A DNA stretch of 41,913 nt from an uncultured Alphaproteobacteria bacterium (GCA_902509695.1 CABWYP010000001.1:95932-137844); one strand, 5' to 3'. Positions 30,946-41,289 are shown, counted from the stretch's first letter. Translations and numbers: made by a program. The notes: generated from the letters alone by a model not told the origin.

Positions 30946-32046
30946 ATGAACACACTTGGATTTAAAAAAGAACCATCAAATACAACTGTAGTAGTTGCTA
31001 TGTCAGGTGGTGTTGACAGTTCTGTAACAGCAGGCTTATTAAAGCAAGAAGGCTATAATGTTATTGGTATAACACTTCAGCTCTATTCTTCTAATTCATC
31101 TGCAAAAAAAGGCTCATGTTGTTCTGGTCTCGATATTTATGATGCTAGAAGAGTTGCTCAAAAATTAGATATACCTCACTACGTTTTTAATTATGAGAAG
31201 ACATTTAAAACAGATGTTATTGATTATTTTATAAACTCATATCAAAATGGAGAAACACCAATTCCATGCGTAAAGTGTAATGAGACAGTAAAATTTAGAG
31301 ACTTAATGAATTTTGCCAAGAAACTCGATGCAGACTGTATGGCTACTGGTCATTATATTAGAAGAAAAGGTGACACCAAAAATGCTCACATGTATAGGGC
31401 AGAGGATAAATCAAAAGATCAAAGTTATTTTTTATTTTCTACTACTCAAGAGCAACTCGACTATTTAAGATTTCCTTTAGGAGAGATTTCAAAAGAAAAG
31501 ACAAGAAAAATTGCTGAAAACATAGGTCTCAATGTTTATAACAAAAAAGACAGTCAAGATATCTGTTTTATTCCAGACGGTGACTATAAAAAATTTATTA
31601 AATCACAAAAGAATAAAGGCGAAATTATCGATTTAAATGGAAATGTTATTGCTCATCATGAAGGTATTCAAAACTTCACAGTTGGTCAAAGAAAAGGTTT
31701 AGGTATATCCAGTGAAAATCCGTTATACGTTATTGATATCCTTAAAGATAATAATCAAATTATTGTTGGTAATAAAAAAGACTTACTTGGCAAATCATTA
31801 TCACTGGATAATTTAAATTTTATTATGCCAGATTTTGACTTAAATAAATCTAGTATGAAAATTCAGTGCAGTGCTAAAATACGATCACTATCTGAGCCTC
31901 AAAGAGGAATTTTATACAAAAATTCAGGTGATTTCTCATTTGAATTTGATGAGCCCGCAGAATCAATAACCAGAGGACAGGCATGCGTACTCTATGATCA
32001 AGATAGAGTGCTAGGTGGCGGCATTATTAAACAAAAACTGAACTAA
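30946..32046 (+). CDS. mnmA: tRNA-specific 2-thiouridylase
   Basis: Makes the 2-thio group of uridine-34 in the wobble position of tRNA for Lys, Glu and Gln. 366 residues, full length. The PP-loop ATP motif [15 protein letters not shown] begins near residue 18. The two catalytic cysteines are in PCVKCN near residue 105 and SQDICF near 204. The long central motif ending GHYIRRK is near 137, and the C-terminal barrel with [11 protein letters not shown] follows. Sulfur would come from a cysteine desulfurase, and the suf operon with sufS starts 61 bases downstream. No membrane or signal segment. Confidence 0.96.
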   Translation: MNTLGFKKEPSNTTVVVAMSGGVDSSVTAGLLKQEGYNVIGITLQLYSSNSSAKKGSCCSGLDIYDARRVAQKLDIPHYVFNYEKTFKTDVIDYFINSYQNGETPIPCVKCNETVKFRDLMNFAKKLDADCMATGHYIRRKGDTKNAHMYRAEDKSKDQSYFLFSTTQEQLDYLRFPLGEISKEKTRKIAENIGLNVYNKKDSQDICFIPDGDYKKFIKSQKNKGEIIDLNGNVIAHHEGIQNFTVGQRKGLGISSENPLYVIDILKDNNQIIVGNKKDLLGKSLSLDNLNFIMPDFDLNKSSMKIQCSAKIRSLSEPQRGILYKNSGDFSFEFDEPAESITRGQACVLYDQDRVLGGGIIKQKLN

Positions 32047-32107
32047 AAACATAGTATTTTCGTATTTTCTTGTAAAATTCTTTAATTATTTTATATATCG
32101 ATATCCA

Positions 32108-33565
32108 ATGGCAGCCACTAAACAAACAATAGAACAAGTTAATAAGCTGGGTAACAATGAATACAAATATGGTTTCTCAACTGATGTTGACGATATAAAG
32201 TCACCTAAGGGTCTAAATGAAGATACTATTAAGTTCATTTCTGCCCAAAAAAACGAGCCTGATTGGATGCTGCAATGGAGATTAAAGGCTTTTAAGGTAT
32301 TTTTAAGATTGCCAAAGCCAAACTGGGCAAAACTAAACATTCCTGAAATAAATTTCCAAGATATTTACTACTATTCATCACCCAAGAGCTTGAAAGACAA
32401 ACCAAAATCTCTTGATGAAATTGATCCTGAAATTTTAAAAACATATGAAAAACTTGGCATACCTTTAGTTGAACAAAAAATGCTAGCAGGAGTTGCAGTT
32501 GATGCTGTATTTGACTCGGTCTCAGTAGCAACTACTTATAAAAAACAGTTAAATGATTTAGGTATTATTTTTTGTCCAATATCAGAAGCAATTAAAAATC
32601 ACCCAGATCTTATAAAGAAATATTTAGGAAGCGTTATACCTGTTACTGATCATTCTTTTGCTGCCTTAAATTCAGCTGTTTTTACTGATGGTTCTTTTGT
32701 ATATATACCCAAAGGCGTTAGATGCCCTGTGGAACTATCAACTTATTTTAGAATAAATGCAGTTAATACTGGTCAATTTGAAAGAACCTTAATAATTGCT
32801 GATGATGACAGCTATGTAAGCTATCTTGAAGGATGCACCGCACCTATGAGAGATGAAAATCAATTACACGCAGCAAATGTAGAATTAGTTGCATTAGGAA
32901 ACGCTGAAATTAAATATTCCACTGTTCAAAATTGGTACCCAGGGGATAGTAATGGTAAAGGTGGTATATATAACTTTGTAACTAAAAGAGGTGCGTGCAG
33001 AGGAAATAATTCAAAAATTTCTTGGACTCAAGTAGAGACGGGATCAGCAATTACTTGGAAATATCCTAGCTGTATTTTACAAGGAGATAATTCTAAGGGC
33101 GAGTTTTATTCTGTTGCTATCACCAACAATATGCAACAAGCAGATACTGGAACTAAAATGATACATATTGGCAAAAACACTACTTCAAAGATAATCTCTA
33201 AAGGTATATCCGCTGGTAAAGCCAACAATACTTACAGGGGTTTAGTGAATATGCAACCAAAAGCTAGTAATTCGAGAAACTTTACACAATGTGACTCACT
33301 GTTAATTGGTAATGAATGTGGTGCTCACACTGTTCCATACATTGAATCAAGTAATTCAGACTCTACTGTTGAACATGAAGCTACTACATCAAAGATCAAC
33401 GAAGAACAGTTATTTTATTGCATGCAAAGAGGATTAAATAGTGAAGATGCAGTTGGTTTAATTGTAAATGGATTTTGTAAAGAGGTATTGCAACATTTAC
33501 CCATGGAGTTTGCCGTCGAGGCACAAAAGCTTGTGGCTATTAGTTTAGAAGGAAGTGTAGGATAA
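32108..33565 (+). CDS. sufB: Fe-S cluster assembly scaffold SufB
   Basis: The main scaffold subunit of the SufBC2D complex, which builds iron-sulfur clusters. 485 residues, normal length. Conserved parts: [17 protein letters not shown] near residue 200, [20 protein letters not shown] near 240, [11 protein letters not shown] near 268, and the C-terminal part [27 protein letters not shown] near 418. It starts a six-gene tight operon, and its stop overlaps the sufC start by one base. There is no convincing Shine-Dalgarno site before the ATG. No IscR/SufR-type regulator lies upstream. Confidence 0.96.
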   Translation: MAATKQTIEQVNKLGNNEYKYGFSTDVDDIKSPKGLNEDTIKFISAQKNEPDWMLQWRLKAFKVFLRLPKPNWAKLNIPEINFQDIYYYSSPKSLKDKPKSLDEIDPEILKTYEKLGIPLVEQKMLAGVAVDAVFDSVSVATTYKKQLNDLGIIFCPISEAIKNHPDLIKKYLGSVIPVTDHSFAALNSAVFTDGSFVYIPKGVRCPVELSTYFRINAVNTGQFERTLIIADDDSYVSYLEGCTAPMRDENQLHAANVELVALGNAEIKYSTVQNWYPGDSNGKGGIYNFVTKRGACRGNNSKISWTQVETGSAITWKYPSCILQGDNSKGEFYSVAITNNMQQADTGTKMIHIGKNTTSKIISKGISAGKANNTYRGLVNMQPKASNSRNFTQCDSLLIGNECGAHTVPYIESSNSDSTVEHEATTSKINEEQLFYCMQRGLNSEDAVGLIVNGFCKEVLQHLPMEFAVEAQKLVAISLEGSVG

Positions 33566-34311
33566 TGTTAGAAATTAAAAATCTTTGTGTATCAATTGAG
33601 GACAAACAAATTCTCAAAGGAATGAATTTAAAAATTAACGATGGAGAGGTTCACGCCCTAATGGGTCCTAATGGATCAGGTAAAAGCACCCTCTCATATG
33701 TTCTTTCAGGTAAAGAAGGTTACGAAATTGTTAGTGGAAGTATTCATTACAACGGTAGAGATTTATTAAATTTAGATGTAGATGAAAGAGCAAACGAGGG
33801 CATTTTTTTGGCATTTCAGTACCCAATGGAAATACCTGGTGTCCAAACTTCTTTCTTTTTAAAAACAGCTATTAATGCAAAAAGAAAATATCAAGGGTTA
33901 GACGAAATAGATGCCTTAGAATTTGCAAAACTTATTAAATCCAAGGCTGGAGATTTAGATATATCACCTGAGATGTTAAAAAGAGATTTAAATGTTAATT
34001 ATTCAGGTGGTGAAAAAAAGAAACAGGAAATACTTCAAATGTCTTTATTAGATCCGTCGATGGCAATATTAGATGAAACAGACTCCGGACTTGATATTGA
34101 TGCTTTAAGAATAGTATCTGAAGGTGTAAATAAATTAAGAACCCCTAATAATGCTTTTTTAGTAATTACACACTACCAAAGACTTTTAAATTATATAAAA
34201 CCTGATTTTGTTCATATTATTGCTGATGGAAAAATAGTCAAATCTGGGGATTTTTCTCTTGCATTGGAATTAGAAGAAAAAGGATATGATGAAATTTCAA
34301 AGTCAGCTTAA
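33565..34311 (+). CDS. sufC: Fe-S cluster assembly ATPase SufC
   Basis: The cytoplasmic ABC ATPase of the SufBCD complex, 248 residues. Walker A GPNGSGKSTL near residue 34, Q-loop in AFQYPMEIPG near 87, the signature NYSGGEKKKQE near 148, and Walker B MAILDETDSGLD near 170 (the Asp-Glu-Thr-Asp form typical of SufC). The H-loop VITHYQRLL follows. It overlaps sufB and sufD by one base each. It has no transmembrane domain, as expected. Confidence 0.97.
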   Translation: MLEIKNLCVSIEDKQILKGMNLKINDGEVHALMGPNGSGKSTLSYVLSGKEGYEIVSGSIHYNGRDLLNLDVDERANEGIFLAFQYPMEIPGVQTSFFLKTAINAKRKYQGLDEIDALEFAKLIKSKAGDLDISPEMLKRDLNVNYSGGEKKKQEILQMSLLDPSMAILDETDSGLDIDALRIVSEGVNKLRTPNNAFLVITHYQRLLNYIKPDFVHIIADGKIVKSGDFSLALELEEKGYDEISKSA

Positions 34312-35414
34312 TGGAAATTAACAAAGAAAATAATCACAAATCCGTAGAAGATATTTCAGCAAAAACTCAATATATAATAGAAAATCAAAACCCTTTTAGA
34401 AACTTTAAACTAGAAAATTATAAATATGCTCAATTGCATAAAAAAATAATCCCTAAAAATTCTGTTAGAGATTTTAAATATTTTAGAGATATTAAGGATT
34501 TATCATTAGATTTATCAACCAAAAGTCTTAAATCTGTTAACTTAAGATCTACTTTAGATAATTGGAGTTTTTATAGTAATGATAGTTATTTTCGAGTTGA
34601 GTCTCTCATCGAAAGATCGGGCTCTCTAATTCCACTAGATGAATTTGAACAAAGTATATTTTCTTTGGATATTTCAAAAATGACTGAAAATATTACTATC
34701 ACTAAAAAAAAAGAAAAACATCAAACTATTATTTTACTTAATACCAATGTGGAAGATGAAGTACCAAAATCTATTTTAATTGATTTATCAGATAATTCTA
34801 ATTTAGATATAATTCATTATAACATATCCAATCATAAATCTTTTTTATACTTTGAATCAAAACAAGGTAATCACTCAAAATTAAACTTTATTACATTTCA
34901 ATCTAATAATGCTCACACTAGAAATGAATATTTTGCATCTTTGGGTAGTCATTGTCACTTTGAACTCTCTGGATTAAATTTTGATAATGTTGGTGTAAAC
35001 GATAATTACTCTTTTATTCAACACCTCAAGCCCTCATCATCTAGTAGGGAAGTTTTTAAATCAATAGTTGACAAGGGTGCTATCACAAATTTTCAAGGTA
35101 AGATATATGTTGATTCTATTGCACAAAAAACTGATGGTTACCAAATGAGTAGATCTTTATTGTTAGACGATATCTCAAAAGCAAATAATAAACCTGAACT
35201 AGAAATTTATGCAGATGATGTAAAATGCTCTCACGGTTCTACAGTATCTCAAATTAACAAAGATCAAATCTATTATTTCAACTCTAGAGGTATTAATAAA
35301 AATGAAGCTCAAAAAATACTTCAAAAAGCTTTTTTATCAGAGACTCTTGAAAATATTAGCTCTGTAGAATTAAAAGACTTTTCACTAAAATTATTAGATA
35401 ATTTGATAAATTAA
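34311..35414 (+). CDS. sufD: Fe-S cluster assembly protein SufD
   Basis: The SufB-like partner of the SufBC2D complex, 367 residues. The N-terminal two-thirds are poorly conserved, as is usual for SufD. The C-terminal beta-helix end is diagnostic: KIYVDSIAQKTDGYQMSRSLLL near residue 265, then ADDVKCSHGSTV near 303 with the conserved Cys and His, then FNSRGINKNEAQKILQKAF. It starts on the last base of sufC and ends 1 base before sufS. Confidence 0.93.
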   Translation: MEINKENNHKSVEDISAKTQYIIENQNPFRNFKLENYKYAQLHKKIIPKNSVRDFKYFRDIKDLSLDLSTKSLKSVNLRSTLDNWSFYSNDSYFRVESLIERSGSLIPLDEFEQSIFSLDISKMTENITITKKKEKHQTIILLNTNVEDEVPKSILIDLSDNSNLDIIHYNISNHKSFLYFESKQGNHSKLNFITFQSNNAHTRNEYFASLGSHCHFELSGLNFDNVGVNDNYSFIQHLKPSSSSREVFKSIVDKGAITNFQGKIYVDSIAQKTDGYQMSRSLLLDDISKANNKPELEIYADDVKCSHGSTVSQINKDQIYYFNSRGINKNEAQKILQKAFLSETLENISSVELKDFSLKLLDNLIN

Positions 35415-35415
35415 T

Positions 35416-36621
35416 ATGAATTTTAAATCTGACTTCCCAATATTAAAAAAAAAGATTAGAGATAACTCTATCACTTATTTAGACTCTGCTGCTACTACTC
35501 AAAAGCCAATTGCAGTAATTAATTCTATTAAAAATTTTTATGAAAACTCCTATGAAAATGTACATAGAGGTATGAACTCATTGAGCATCGACGCTACTGA
35601 CCAATTTGAAAGAACTAGAGAAAGTGTCAAGGAATTTATAAATGCCAAATCAACTAATGAAGTAATTTTTACAAGAGGGGCGACTGACTCTCTAAATATT
35701 ATAGCTAATTCGATCACTTCTAAATTTGAAGATAATGGAGAAATACTTGTAACTGAGCTTGAACATCACTCTAATTATTTGCCTTGGTTGAATATTTGTA
35801 AAAAATCTAATTTAAAACTAAAAATAATTCCTGTTAATCAAAATGGAATTATTGATGAACAGCAAATAATAGATAATTGCAATGATTCAACTAAAATGAT
35901 TGCAATAACACATATGTCTAATGTTACTGGTCAAATATTAGATGTAAAAAAAATTAAAAATAACATTTCTAAAGATATTCTCGTTTCTCTTGATGGATGT
36001 CAATCAATTGCACATTGTGACATAGATGTAAAGGATTTAGATTGTGACTTTTATTCTTTTTCCTCACATAAATTATATGGTCCTTCAGGCGTAGGTATAT
36101 TATTTGGCAAAGAAAATCTCCTCGAGGAAATCGAACCAGTTTTTCTTGGTGGAGGAATGGTTACAGAGGTTTCTCTTGATAGTTACTCATGCGCAATGCT
36201 GCCTAATAAATTCGAACCGGGAACACCTTCTATCGAAGCAGTAATTGGTTTGAGAGCTTCACTGGATTATCTCAAAAAAATAAATTTTTATAGTTTTTTT
36301 GAAGAAGAAAGAGGTCTAAGAAAATTATTAATTGATAAATTAAACAATATACCAGCTGTTGAAATTTATGGGAATTCACCAAATTTAAATGCCAGTTCAA
36401 TTGTCTCATTTAATATCAAAAATATAAATTATAATGATGTCGCTACTTTCTTAGATCAATATGGAGTTATGTTAAGGGGTGGTCAACACTGCTGTCAGCC
36501 TTTAATGAAAAAATTGAATATTCAAGGTTCATGTAGGGCTTCATTTGGTATTTATAATGATGCTGATGATGTCGAAATACTTGTAGAGTCACTAAAAAAA
36601 ACTGTAAAACTTCTGCAATGA
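35416..36621 (+). CDS. sufS: Cysteine desulfurase SufS
   Basis: A PLP enzyme that removes sulfur from cysteine for Fe-S assembly. 401 residues, group II desulfurase. The N-terminal motif YLDSAATTQKP is near residue 20. The PLP lysine is in FSSHKLYGPSGVG near 218. The active cysteine is in GGQHCCQPLM near 357, which has two adjacent Cys where most family members have one. The stop overlaps the sufT start by four bases. No sufE or sufU gene is in the operon to accept the persulfide. Confidence 0.96.
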   Translation: MNFKSDFPILKKKIRDNSITYLDSAATTQKPIAVINSIKNFYENSYENVHRGMNSLSIDATDQFERTRESVKEFINAKSTNEVIFTRGATDSLNIIANSITSKFEDNGEILVTELEHHSNYLPWLNICKKSNLKLKIIPVNQNGIIDEQQIIDNCNDSTKMIAITHMSNVTGQILDVKKIKNNISKDILVSLDGCQSIAHCDIDVKDLDCDFYSFSSHKLYGPSGVGILFGKENLLEEIEPVFLGGGMVTEVSLDSYSCAMLPNKFEPGTPSIEAVIGLRASLDYLKKINFYSFFEEERGLRKLLIDKLNNIPAVEIYGNSPNLNASSIVSFNIKNINYNDVATFLDQYGVMLRGGQHCCQPLMKKLNIQGSCRASFGIYNDADDVEILVESLKKTVKLLQ

Positions 36622-37010
36622 TTGATGATAAAGAATTATCTGATTTCATGCCTAAGGCGAATTCAGATGATGAACTTGTATTTGGTGATATTTCTAATAC
36701 AAAAAAAGACATTGTAACTAAACAAGCAGTTATTGCAGTGTTATCAAAAATCAATGATCCAGAGTTAAAAATCAATATTTATGATTTAGGACTAATTTAT
36801 AGCATCATTATTGATGAATTTAACAATATGAAAATTACAATGACTCTTACTACTGTAAATTGTCCAGTTGCTGATAGTTTCCCATTAGATGTAGCAAAAA
36901 AAGTTCATGAAATGCCTGATGTTGGTCAAGTTAGTGTTAAACTAACATTTGAACCACCTTGGAATAAAGATATGATGAGTGAAGATGCTAAGTTAGCTTT
37001 AGGCTATTAA
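36618..37010 (+). CDS. sufT: SufT-type Fe-S assembly protein (MIP18/DUF59 family)
   Basis: A 130-residue MIP18-family protein. Residues 1-35 form an acidic variable lead, then the domain: VLSKINDPELKINIYDLGLIY near 40-60, TLTTVNCPVADSFP with the conserved Cys near 85, and VSVKLTFEPPWNKDMMSEDAK near 105. Such proteins help Fe-S maturation or delivery; the exact step is not settled. It overlaps sufS by four bases and abuts sufA with no gap. Confidence 0.92.
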   Translation: MIDDKELSDFMPKANSDDELVFGDISNTKKDIVTKQAVIAVLSKINDPELKINIYDLGLIYSIIIDEFNNMKITMTLTTVNCPVADSFPLDVAKKVHEMPDVGQVSVKLTFEPPWNKDMMSEDAKLALGY

Positions 37011-37346
37011 ATGACAACTCCACTCTTTAAATTATCTAATAATGCTGAAGATCAAATTTCCAATCTTTTAAACAAAAATAAAAATGCTATCGGTTTAAAA
37101 ATTGCCCTTAATACTAAAGGTTGTGCTGGTTTAAGCTATGTAATGGAATATGCAAATGAAAATAACATCACCGGTTGTGAATTAGTTAATGAGTACAAGT
37201 TTCCATTATATATAGATAGTAAAGCAGTCATGTTTGTGATTGGAACTGAAATGGATTATGTAAAAGAAGAATTTGGAGAACGTTTTGTTTTCAATAACCC
37301 CAACCAAACAAGTGAATGTGGTTGTGGTGAAAGCTTTCACGTATAA
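37011..37346 (+). CDS. sufA: A-type Fe-S carrier SufA/IscA (HesB family)
   Basis: A 111-residue A-type iron-sulfur carrier. Three conserved cysteines: one in NTKGCAGLSYVM near residue 39 and two in SECGCGESFHV at the C terminus. The AVMFVIGTEMDYVKE segment is typical of SufA/ErpA. It takes clusters from SufBCD and passes them to apoproteins, which here could include glxD and the mgd complex. The start follows the sufT stop without a gap. Confidence 0.95.
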   Translation: MTTPLFKLSNNAEDQISNLLNKNKNAIGLKIALNTKGCAGLSYVMEYANENNITGCELVNEYKFPLYIDSKAVMFVIGTEMDYVKEEFGERFVFNNPNQTSECGCGESFHV

Positions 37347-37355
37347 TATTTTAAA

Positions 37356-38210
37356 ATGACAATATTACTGGGTATTTTATCAGCATTAAGTTTTGGCATA
37401 GGAGACTTTCTGGCAAGATTTTCTTCAAAGGAAGTTGGATTTAAAAACTCTCTTTTTTGGATGCTTGTAGTAGGGGCAATATTTTATTTAATATTGTTTT
37501 ATTTCTTTGGAGATGATCTTAACCCCAATAGTATTGGTTTGAGTAATAGTTTCTTATCTGGAATTCTAATTATGTTTGGACTTCTATTTTTATATAGAGG
37601 TTTACAAATGGGCCCTGTAAGCATAGTTGCTCCAATCGTAGCGACCAATCCCTTTTTTGTGTTTTTAATAAGGTTTTTCTTAGGAAGCGAACCTTCTTTG
37701 ACTCAATGGGCATCAACCCTAGTTGTTATTTCTGGAGCAATTTTAATTTCTATAAGTGCAGAGAGTTTTAAATCAAGTCTAGGTTTAAATAGTAAACAAA
37801 TAAAAGAATCTATTACAATCTCATTTATGTCGAGTGGAATGCTAGCTGTCGGTTTAATTTTTTCACAAGAGGCCTCAAACACAATGGATCCCTTAGAAAC
37901 AGTTATTTATATAAGATTTTTCAGCTTAATTGGAATAGCTCTTTTATTATTGTTTACAAAATCAAAAATAATCTTAACAAAAAAAGCCATACCTATTCTT
38001 TTTTTTCAAGGAATATTAGAAACTACAGGTTATTTTTGTTTAGTCTCTGCTTATGCTTTTGATAAAGTCAGTATAGCTGTAGTTATTTCATCAGGGTTTG
38101 GGCTTGTAACTGTTATACTTGCTAGAATTATAATTAAAGAACAAATATCAAAAATTCAAAGCATAGGAATTTTTTTAACTTTTCTTGGTGTAGTTGGGCT
38201 AACTATCTAG
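37356..38210 (+). CDS. EamA/DMT-family membrane permease
   Basis: A 284-residue inner-membrane protein with about ten hydrophobic helices in two EamA halves. The first half has the helix FLYRGLQMGPVSIVAPIVATNPFF near residue 80; the second has YFCLVSAYAFDKVSIAVVISSGFGLVTV near 230. Drug/metabolite transporter family members export amino acids, nucleotides or other small molecules; the substrate cannot be read here. It starts 9 bases after sufA, so it is probably at the end of the suf transcript, but its function need not relate. Confidence 0.85.
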   Translation: MTILLGILSALSFGIGDFLARFSSKEVGFKNSLFWMLVVGAIFYLILFYFFGDDLNPNSIGLSNSFLSGILIMFGLLFLYRGLQMGPVSIVAPIVATNPFFVFLIRFFLGSEPSLTQWASTLVVISGAILISISAESFKSSLGLNSKQIKESITISFMSSGMLAVGLIFSQEASNTMDPLETVIYIRFFSLIGIALLLLFTKSKIILTKKAIPILFFQGILETTGYFCLVSAYAFDKVSIAVVISSGFGLVTVILARIIIKEQISKIQSIGIFLTFLGVVGLTI

Positions 38211-38217
38211 TAAAATT

Positions 38218-39090
38218 TTAAGTCTTAAATCGATAAGAATTTATTAAAATTGCCAAACAAATAACAATACCTCCAATTATAGTATTTGAACTAGGAACCT
38301 CATTTATTCCTAAAATAGGCAACCAAGCCCATAAAATACCGCCAACTACCTCCAATAACGAAAGCATTGTTAATTCACCAGATAAAAGATGCTTAGATCC
38401 AAAACTAAAAAGTATTAAACCTGCTGCTACAATAGCTCCATGAGTAACACTTAAAAAAATATTTTTAAGAGGTAAATATAGTTCTTGACCATTTAACATC
38501 ATTAAACACAAAGAAATGATTGAACAAAACAATCCAGCATAAATTAAGATATAAAATTTTCTGAAATTACTTTTAGTTCTCAAAGCTACTGAAAACGTAG
38601 CAAAACCTAAACTAGAAATAAAACCCATTATAAGACCAAAAATAGATCCACTAAAAGCACTAGAATAAATTATAATAATAGATCCTAAAAAAGCTATAAC
38701 CATACTCAAAAAGTTTTGAAAGGATATTTTTTCTTTTACAAAAACGTAAGCTATCAATGATGCCAAAAAAGGCATCAAAGCTAACATAAATAATGTAACA
38801 GCAGCTGTTGTATAACTAATAGAATAAATAAAACCCATCATTGCTGTTGTTAAAGATAAACCGCCAATAATTGATATTCGATCAATTTTTATAAAGTTAA
38901 AAAAAAAGTCTATTTTTTCATTAATTAATAAAAATAAACCAATTATAAAAGCAACTGTACTTCCTCTAATTACTAGATAGGGTAATTGATATAACTGAGG
39001 ATCGGTCATATGTTTAACTACCAAGGCACCAAAACTCCATATCAAGCCACTAGTTACTACAATCAAGACAGCTTTTAGATGGTCGCTCAT
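38218..39090 (-). CDS. EamA/DMT-family membrane permease
   Basis: A 290-residue ten-helix EamA-family transporter on the minus strand, only 7 bases from the stop of the convergent EamA gene. The N-terminal start MSDHLKAVLIVVTSGLIWSFGALVV is typical, and the first-half sequence YTTAAVTLFMLALMPFLASLIAYVFVKEKIS marks the EamA repeat. Two EamA genes stop against each other, but they share little obvious identity. Substrate unknown. Confidence 0.86.
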   Translation of the reverse strand: MSDHLKAVLIVVTSGLIWSFGALVVKHMTDPQLYQLPYLVIRGSTVAFIIGLFLLINEKIDFFFNFIKIDRISIIGGLSLTTAMMGFIYSISYTTAAVTLFMLALMPFLASLIAYVFVKEKISFQNFLSMVIAFLGSIIIIYSSAFSGSIFGLIMGFISSLGFATFSVALRTKSNFRKFYILIYAGLFCSIISLCLMMLNGQELYLPLKNIFLSVTHGAIVAAGLILFSFGSKHLLSGELTMLSLLEVVGGILWAWLPILGINEVPSSNTIIGGIVICLAILINSYRFKT

Positions 39091-39129
39091 GAATGAAATT
39101 AGATTAATTCAAAATATAAAAAAAAATAC

Positions 39130-40914
39130 TTAATTATTTTTAAAAAATTCATTTAGTTCTTCAATGTTTTTAAAAGATGTATTTTCACCTTTTCTACTTC
39201 TAACATTAAATGTTTTGGTCTCAATTTCTTTTTCACCAACTACTAAAGAGTAGGGTATTTTTTTAGAAACTGAATTTCTAATTTTATAGCCGAGCTTATT
39301 ATCTGAGGAATCAACTATAGCCCTAACATCAAGATCTTTTAGCTTAGAGTTAATATCATTACAGTGATCTACAAATTTTTCAGATACGGGAAGAATTGCT
39401 AATTGAATAGGAGTAATAAATAATGGAAGCCATCCATTTGTATTTTCTAAAATAATAGCTATAAATCTTTCTAAAGAACCAACAACTGCTCTGTGAATCA
39501 TTATAGGTGTTTGGTTTTTATCATCTTTATCTTTGTACCTTGCTCCTAATCTTTCAGGTAAGTTAAAGTCTAATTGTATTGTTCCACACTGCCATTCTCT
39601 ACCAAGGGAGTCTTCAAGTGTATATTCGATTTTAGGACCATAGAATGCACCCTCGCCATCAAGAATTTTGAAATCCTTACCATTATCAGTAAGAACCTTT
39701 TTTAATTGATTGACGGCATTGTCCCAACTTTCTTGGGATCCAATACTTTTCTCGGGTTTAGTAGAGATATTGTATTTAATTTTTTCAAAACCAAATTTTT
39801 TGTAAACCCTCTCAATTAATTGAGTTGTTTCATTACAAGCATCATAAATCTGCTCATCAGTGCAAAATATATGTGCATCATCTTGGGTAAAACCTCTAAC
39901 TCTAAATAACCCATTTAAAGCACCAGATGGCTCATATCTATGACATTTACCAAATTCTGAATATCTTAGGGGTAAATCTTTATAAGTAATTAATTGGGAG
40001 TTAAATAATACTATATGACAAGGACAATTCATTGGCTTTAAAGCAAAAGTTTTATTATCCTTTTCAGAAGTGAACATATTTTCTTGGAAATTATCCCAAT
40101 GCCCAGATTTGACTAAAAGCTCGTTTGATACTAATTCTGGAGTTTTTACTTCTTTATAATCTAATTTTTGTTGTTCGCTTCTAATAAACTTCTCAATATT
40201 TTGATAGAGCGTTAAACCTTTTTCTTTCCAAAATACATTCCCAGCTGATAAGTCTGTTAATAAAAATAAACCCATATCTGTGCCTAATCTTCTATGATTT
40301 CTCTCTTTAGCTTCCTCTAAATTTTTAAGGTGCTTGTTAAGCTCTTTTTCGGAATAAAAAGCAGTAGCGTAAATTCGTTGCAACATTTTATTCGTGCTGA
40401 TGCCTCTCCAATATGCACCAGATACACTGGTAATTTTAATATTAGCCTCATAATCTTTTGTGGAAGAGTGATGAGGGCCTTTACATAAATCAGTAAAATT
40501 TTTTTGGTCGTATAAATTTATTTCTGCAGAATTATCAAGATTATTGATTAATTCAACTTTGTATTTGTTATCCTTAAAAATTTTCAAAGCTTCTTCTTTA
40601 GAGACTGTTCTTTTTATAAAGCTTCTTCCCTCATTTAAGATCTCTCTCATTTTTTCTTCTATTTTAATTAAATCTTCATCAGAGAGAGTACTTTCCATAT
40701 CGAAGTCATAGTAAAAGCCATTTTTTATAAAAGGACCGATTGTTGGTTTTGCATTAGGAAATAACTGAGTTACAGCTTCAGCTAAAATATGGGCCATATC
40801 GTGACGCATAATATTAAGGGCATCTTCTGATTTAGATTTTACAGGTATGCCATTCTCTATTTCATGATCATAGTATTCGTTGTTATGATCTTTATAGGCT
40901 ATTATATCACTCAT
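39130..40914 (-). CDS. thrS: Threonyl-tRNA synthetase lacking most of the N-terminal TGS domain
   Basis: A class II aminoacyl-tRNA synthetase of 594 residues, against about 640 usual. The editing domain starts almost at once: MRHDMAHILAEA near residue 36, with editing-site His residues, and FTDLCKGPHHSS with its Cys near 140. The catalytic core has the zinc ligands in MNCPCHI, DDAHIF and MIHRAVVGSLERF. The C-terminal anticodon-binding domain ends with LVVGEKEIETKTFNVRSRKGE. Aligned with E. coli ThrS, the histidine motif comes about 40 residues too early, so most of the TGS (N1) domain is missing. The upstream gene hisI overlaps the start by 4 bases, leaving no room for it. Charging and editing should remain intact. 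Confidence 0.95.
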   Translation of the reverse strand: MSDIIAYKDHNNEYYDHEIENGIPVKSKSEDALNIMRHDMAHILAEAVTQLFPNAKPTIGPFIKNGFYYDFDMESTLSDEDLIKIEEKMREILNEGRSFIKRTVSKEEALKIFKDNKYKVELINNLDNSAEINLYDQKNFTDLCKGPHHSSTKDYEANIKITSVSGAYWRGISTNKMLQRIYATAFYSEKELNKHLKNLEEAKERNHRRLGTDMGLFLLTDLSAGNVFWKEKGLTLYQNIEKFIRSEQQKLDYKEVKTPELVSNELLVKSGHWDNFQENMFTSEKDNKTFALKPMNCPCHIVLFNSQLITYKDLPLRYSEFGKCHRYEPSGALNGLFRVRGFTQDDAHIFCTDEQIYDACNETTQLIERVYKKFGFEKIKYNISTKPEKSIGSQESWDNAVNQLKKVLTDNGKDFKILDGEGAFYGPKIEYTLEDSLGREWQCGTIQLDFNLPERLGARYKDKDDKNQTPIMIHRAVVGSLERFIAIILENTNGWLPLFITPIQLAILPVSEKFVDHCNDINSKLKDLDVRAIVDSSDNKLGYKIRNSVSKKIPYSLVVGEKEIETKTFNVRSRKGENTSFKNIEELNEFFKNN

Positions 40915-41243
40915 AATTCAAGTTTTTTAAAGAAACATGATTTAGCTCCAGTATGACAAGCAGCTGAACCCTCTAAATCAACTTCAAAAATTAATGTATC
41001 GTTATCACAGTCTGAATAAATATTAAACAGTTTTAAAATATTTCCAGAAGTCTCTCCTTTGAGCCATATTTTTTTTTTACTTCGACTCCAAAAATAAGCT
41101 TTATTATTTTGAAGAGAGAGTTTTATTGACTCTTTATTAGAATAAGCAACCATTAGGATTTCCTTGGTTGCACGTTCCTGTGCTATAGTTGGTATTAGAC
41201 CATCTATATTGAAAACTAGTTGATTTAATTTGATATTTTCCAA
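40911..41243 (-). CDS. hisI: Phosphoribosyl-AMP cyclohydrolase
   Basis: The third step of histidine biosynthesis: opens the purine ring of phosphoribosyl-AMP. 110 residues, a stand-alone HisI without HisE. ILMVAYSNKESIKLSLQNNKAYFWSRS matches the N-terminal part; WLKGETSGN near residue 60, SDCDNDTL near 77 (Asp-x-Asp-type magnesium site) and ACHTGAKSCF near 95 (zinc cysteines) are the active-site motifs. It overlaps thrS by 4 bases, an uncommon partner. Other his genes are not in the window. Confidence 0.94.
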   Translation of the reverse strand: MENIKLNQLVFNIDGLIPTIAQERATKEILMVAYSNKESIKLSLQNNKAYFWSRSKKKIWLKGETSGNILKLFNIYSDCDNDTLIFEVDLEGSAACHTGAKSCFFKKLEL

Positions 41244-41289
41244 AGATTTGTATTTTTAATGATTTTTACTTTTATTGAAGTATTTTTCA

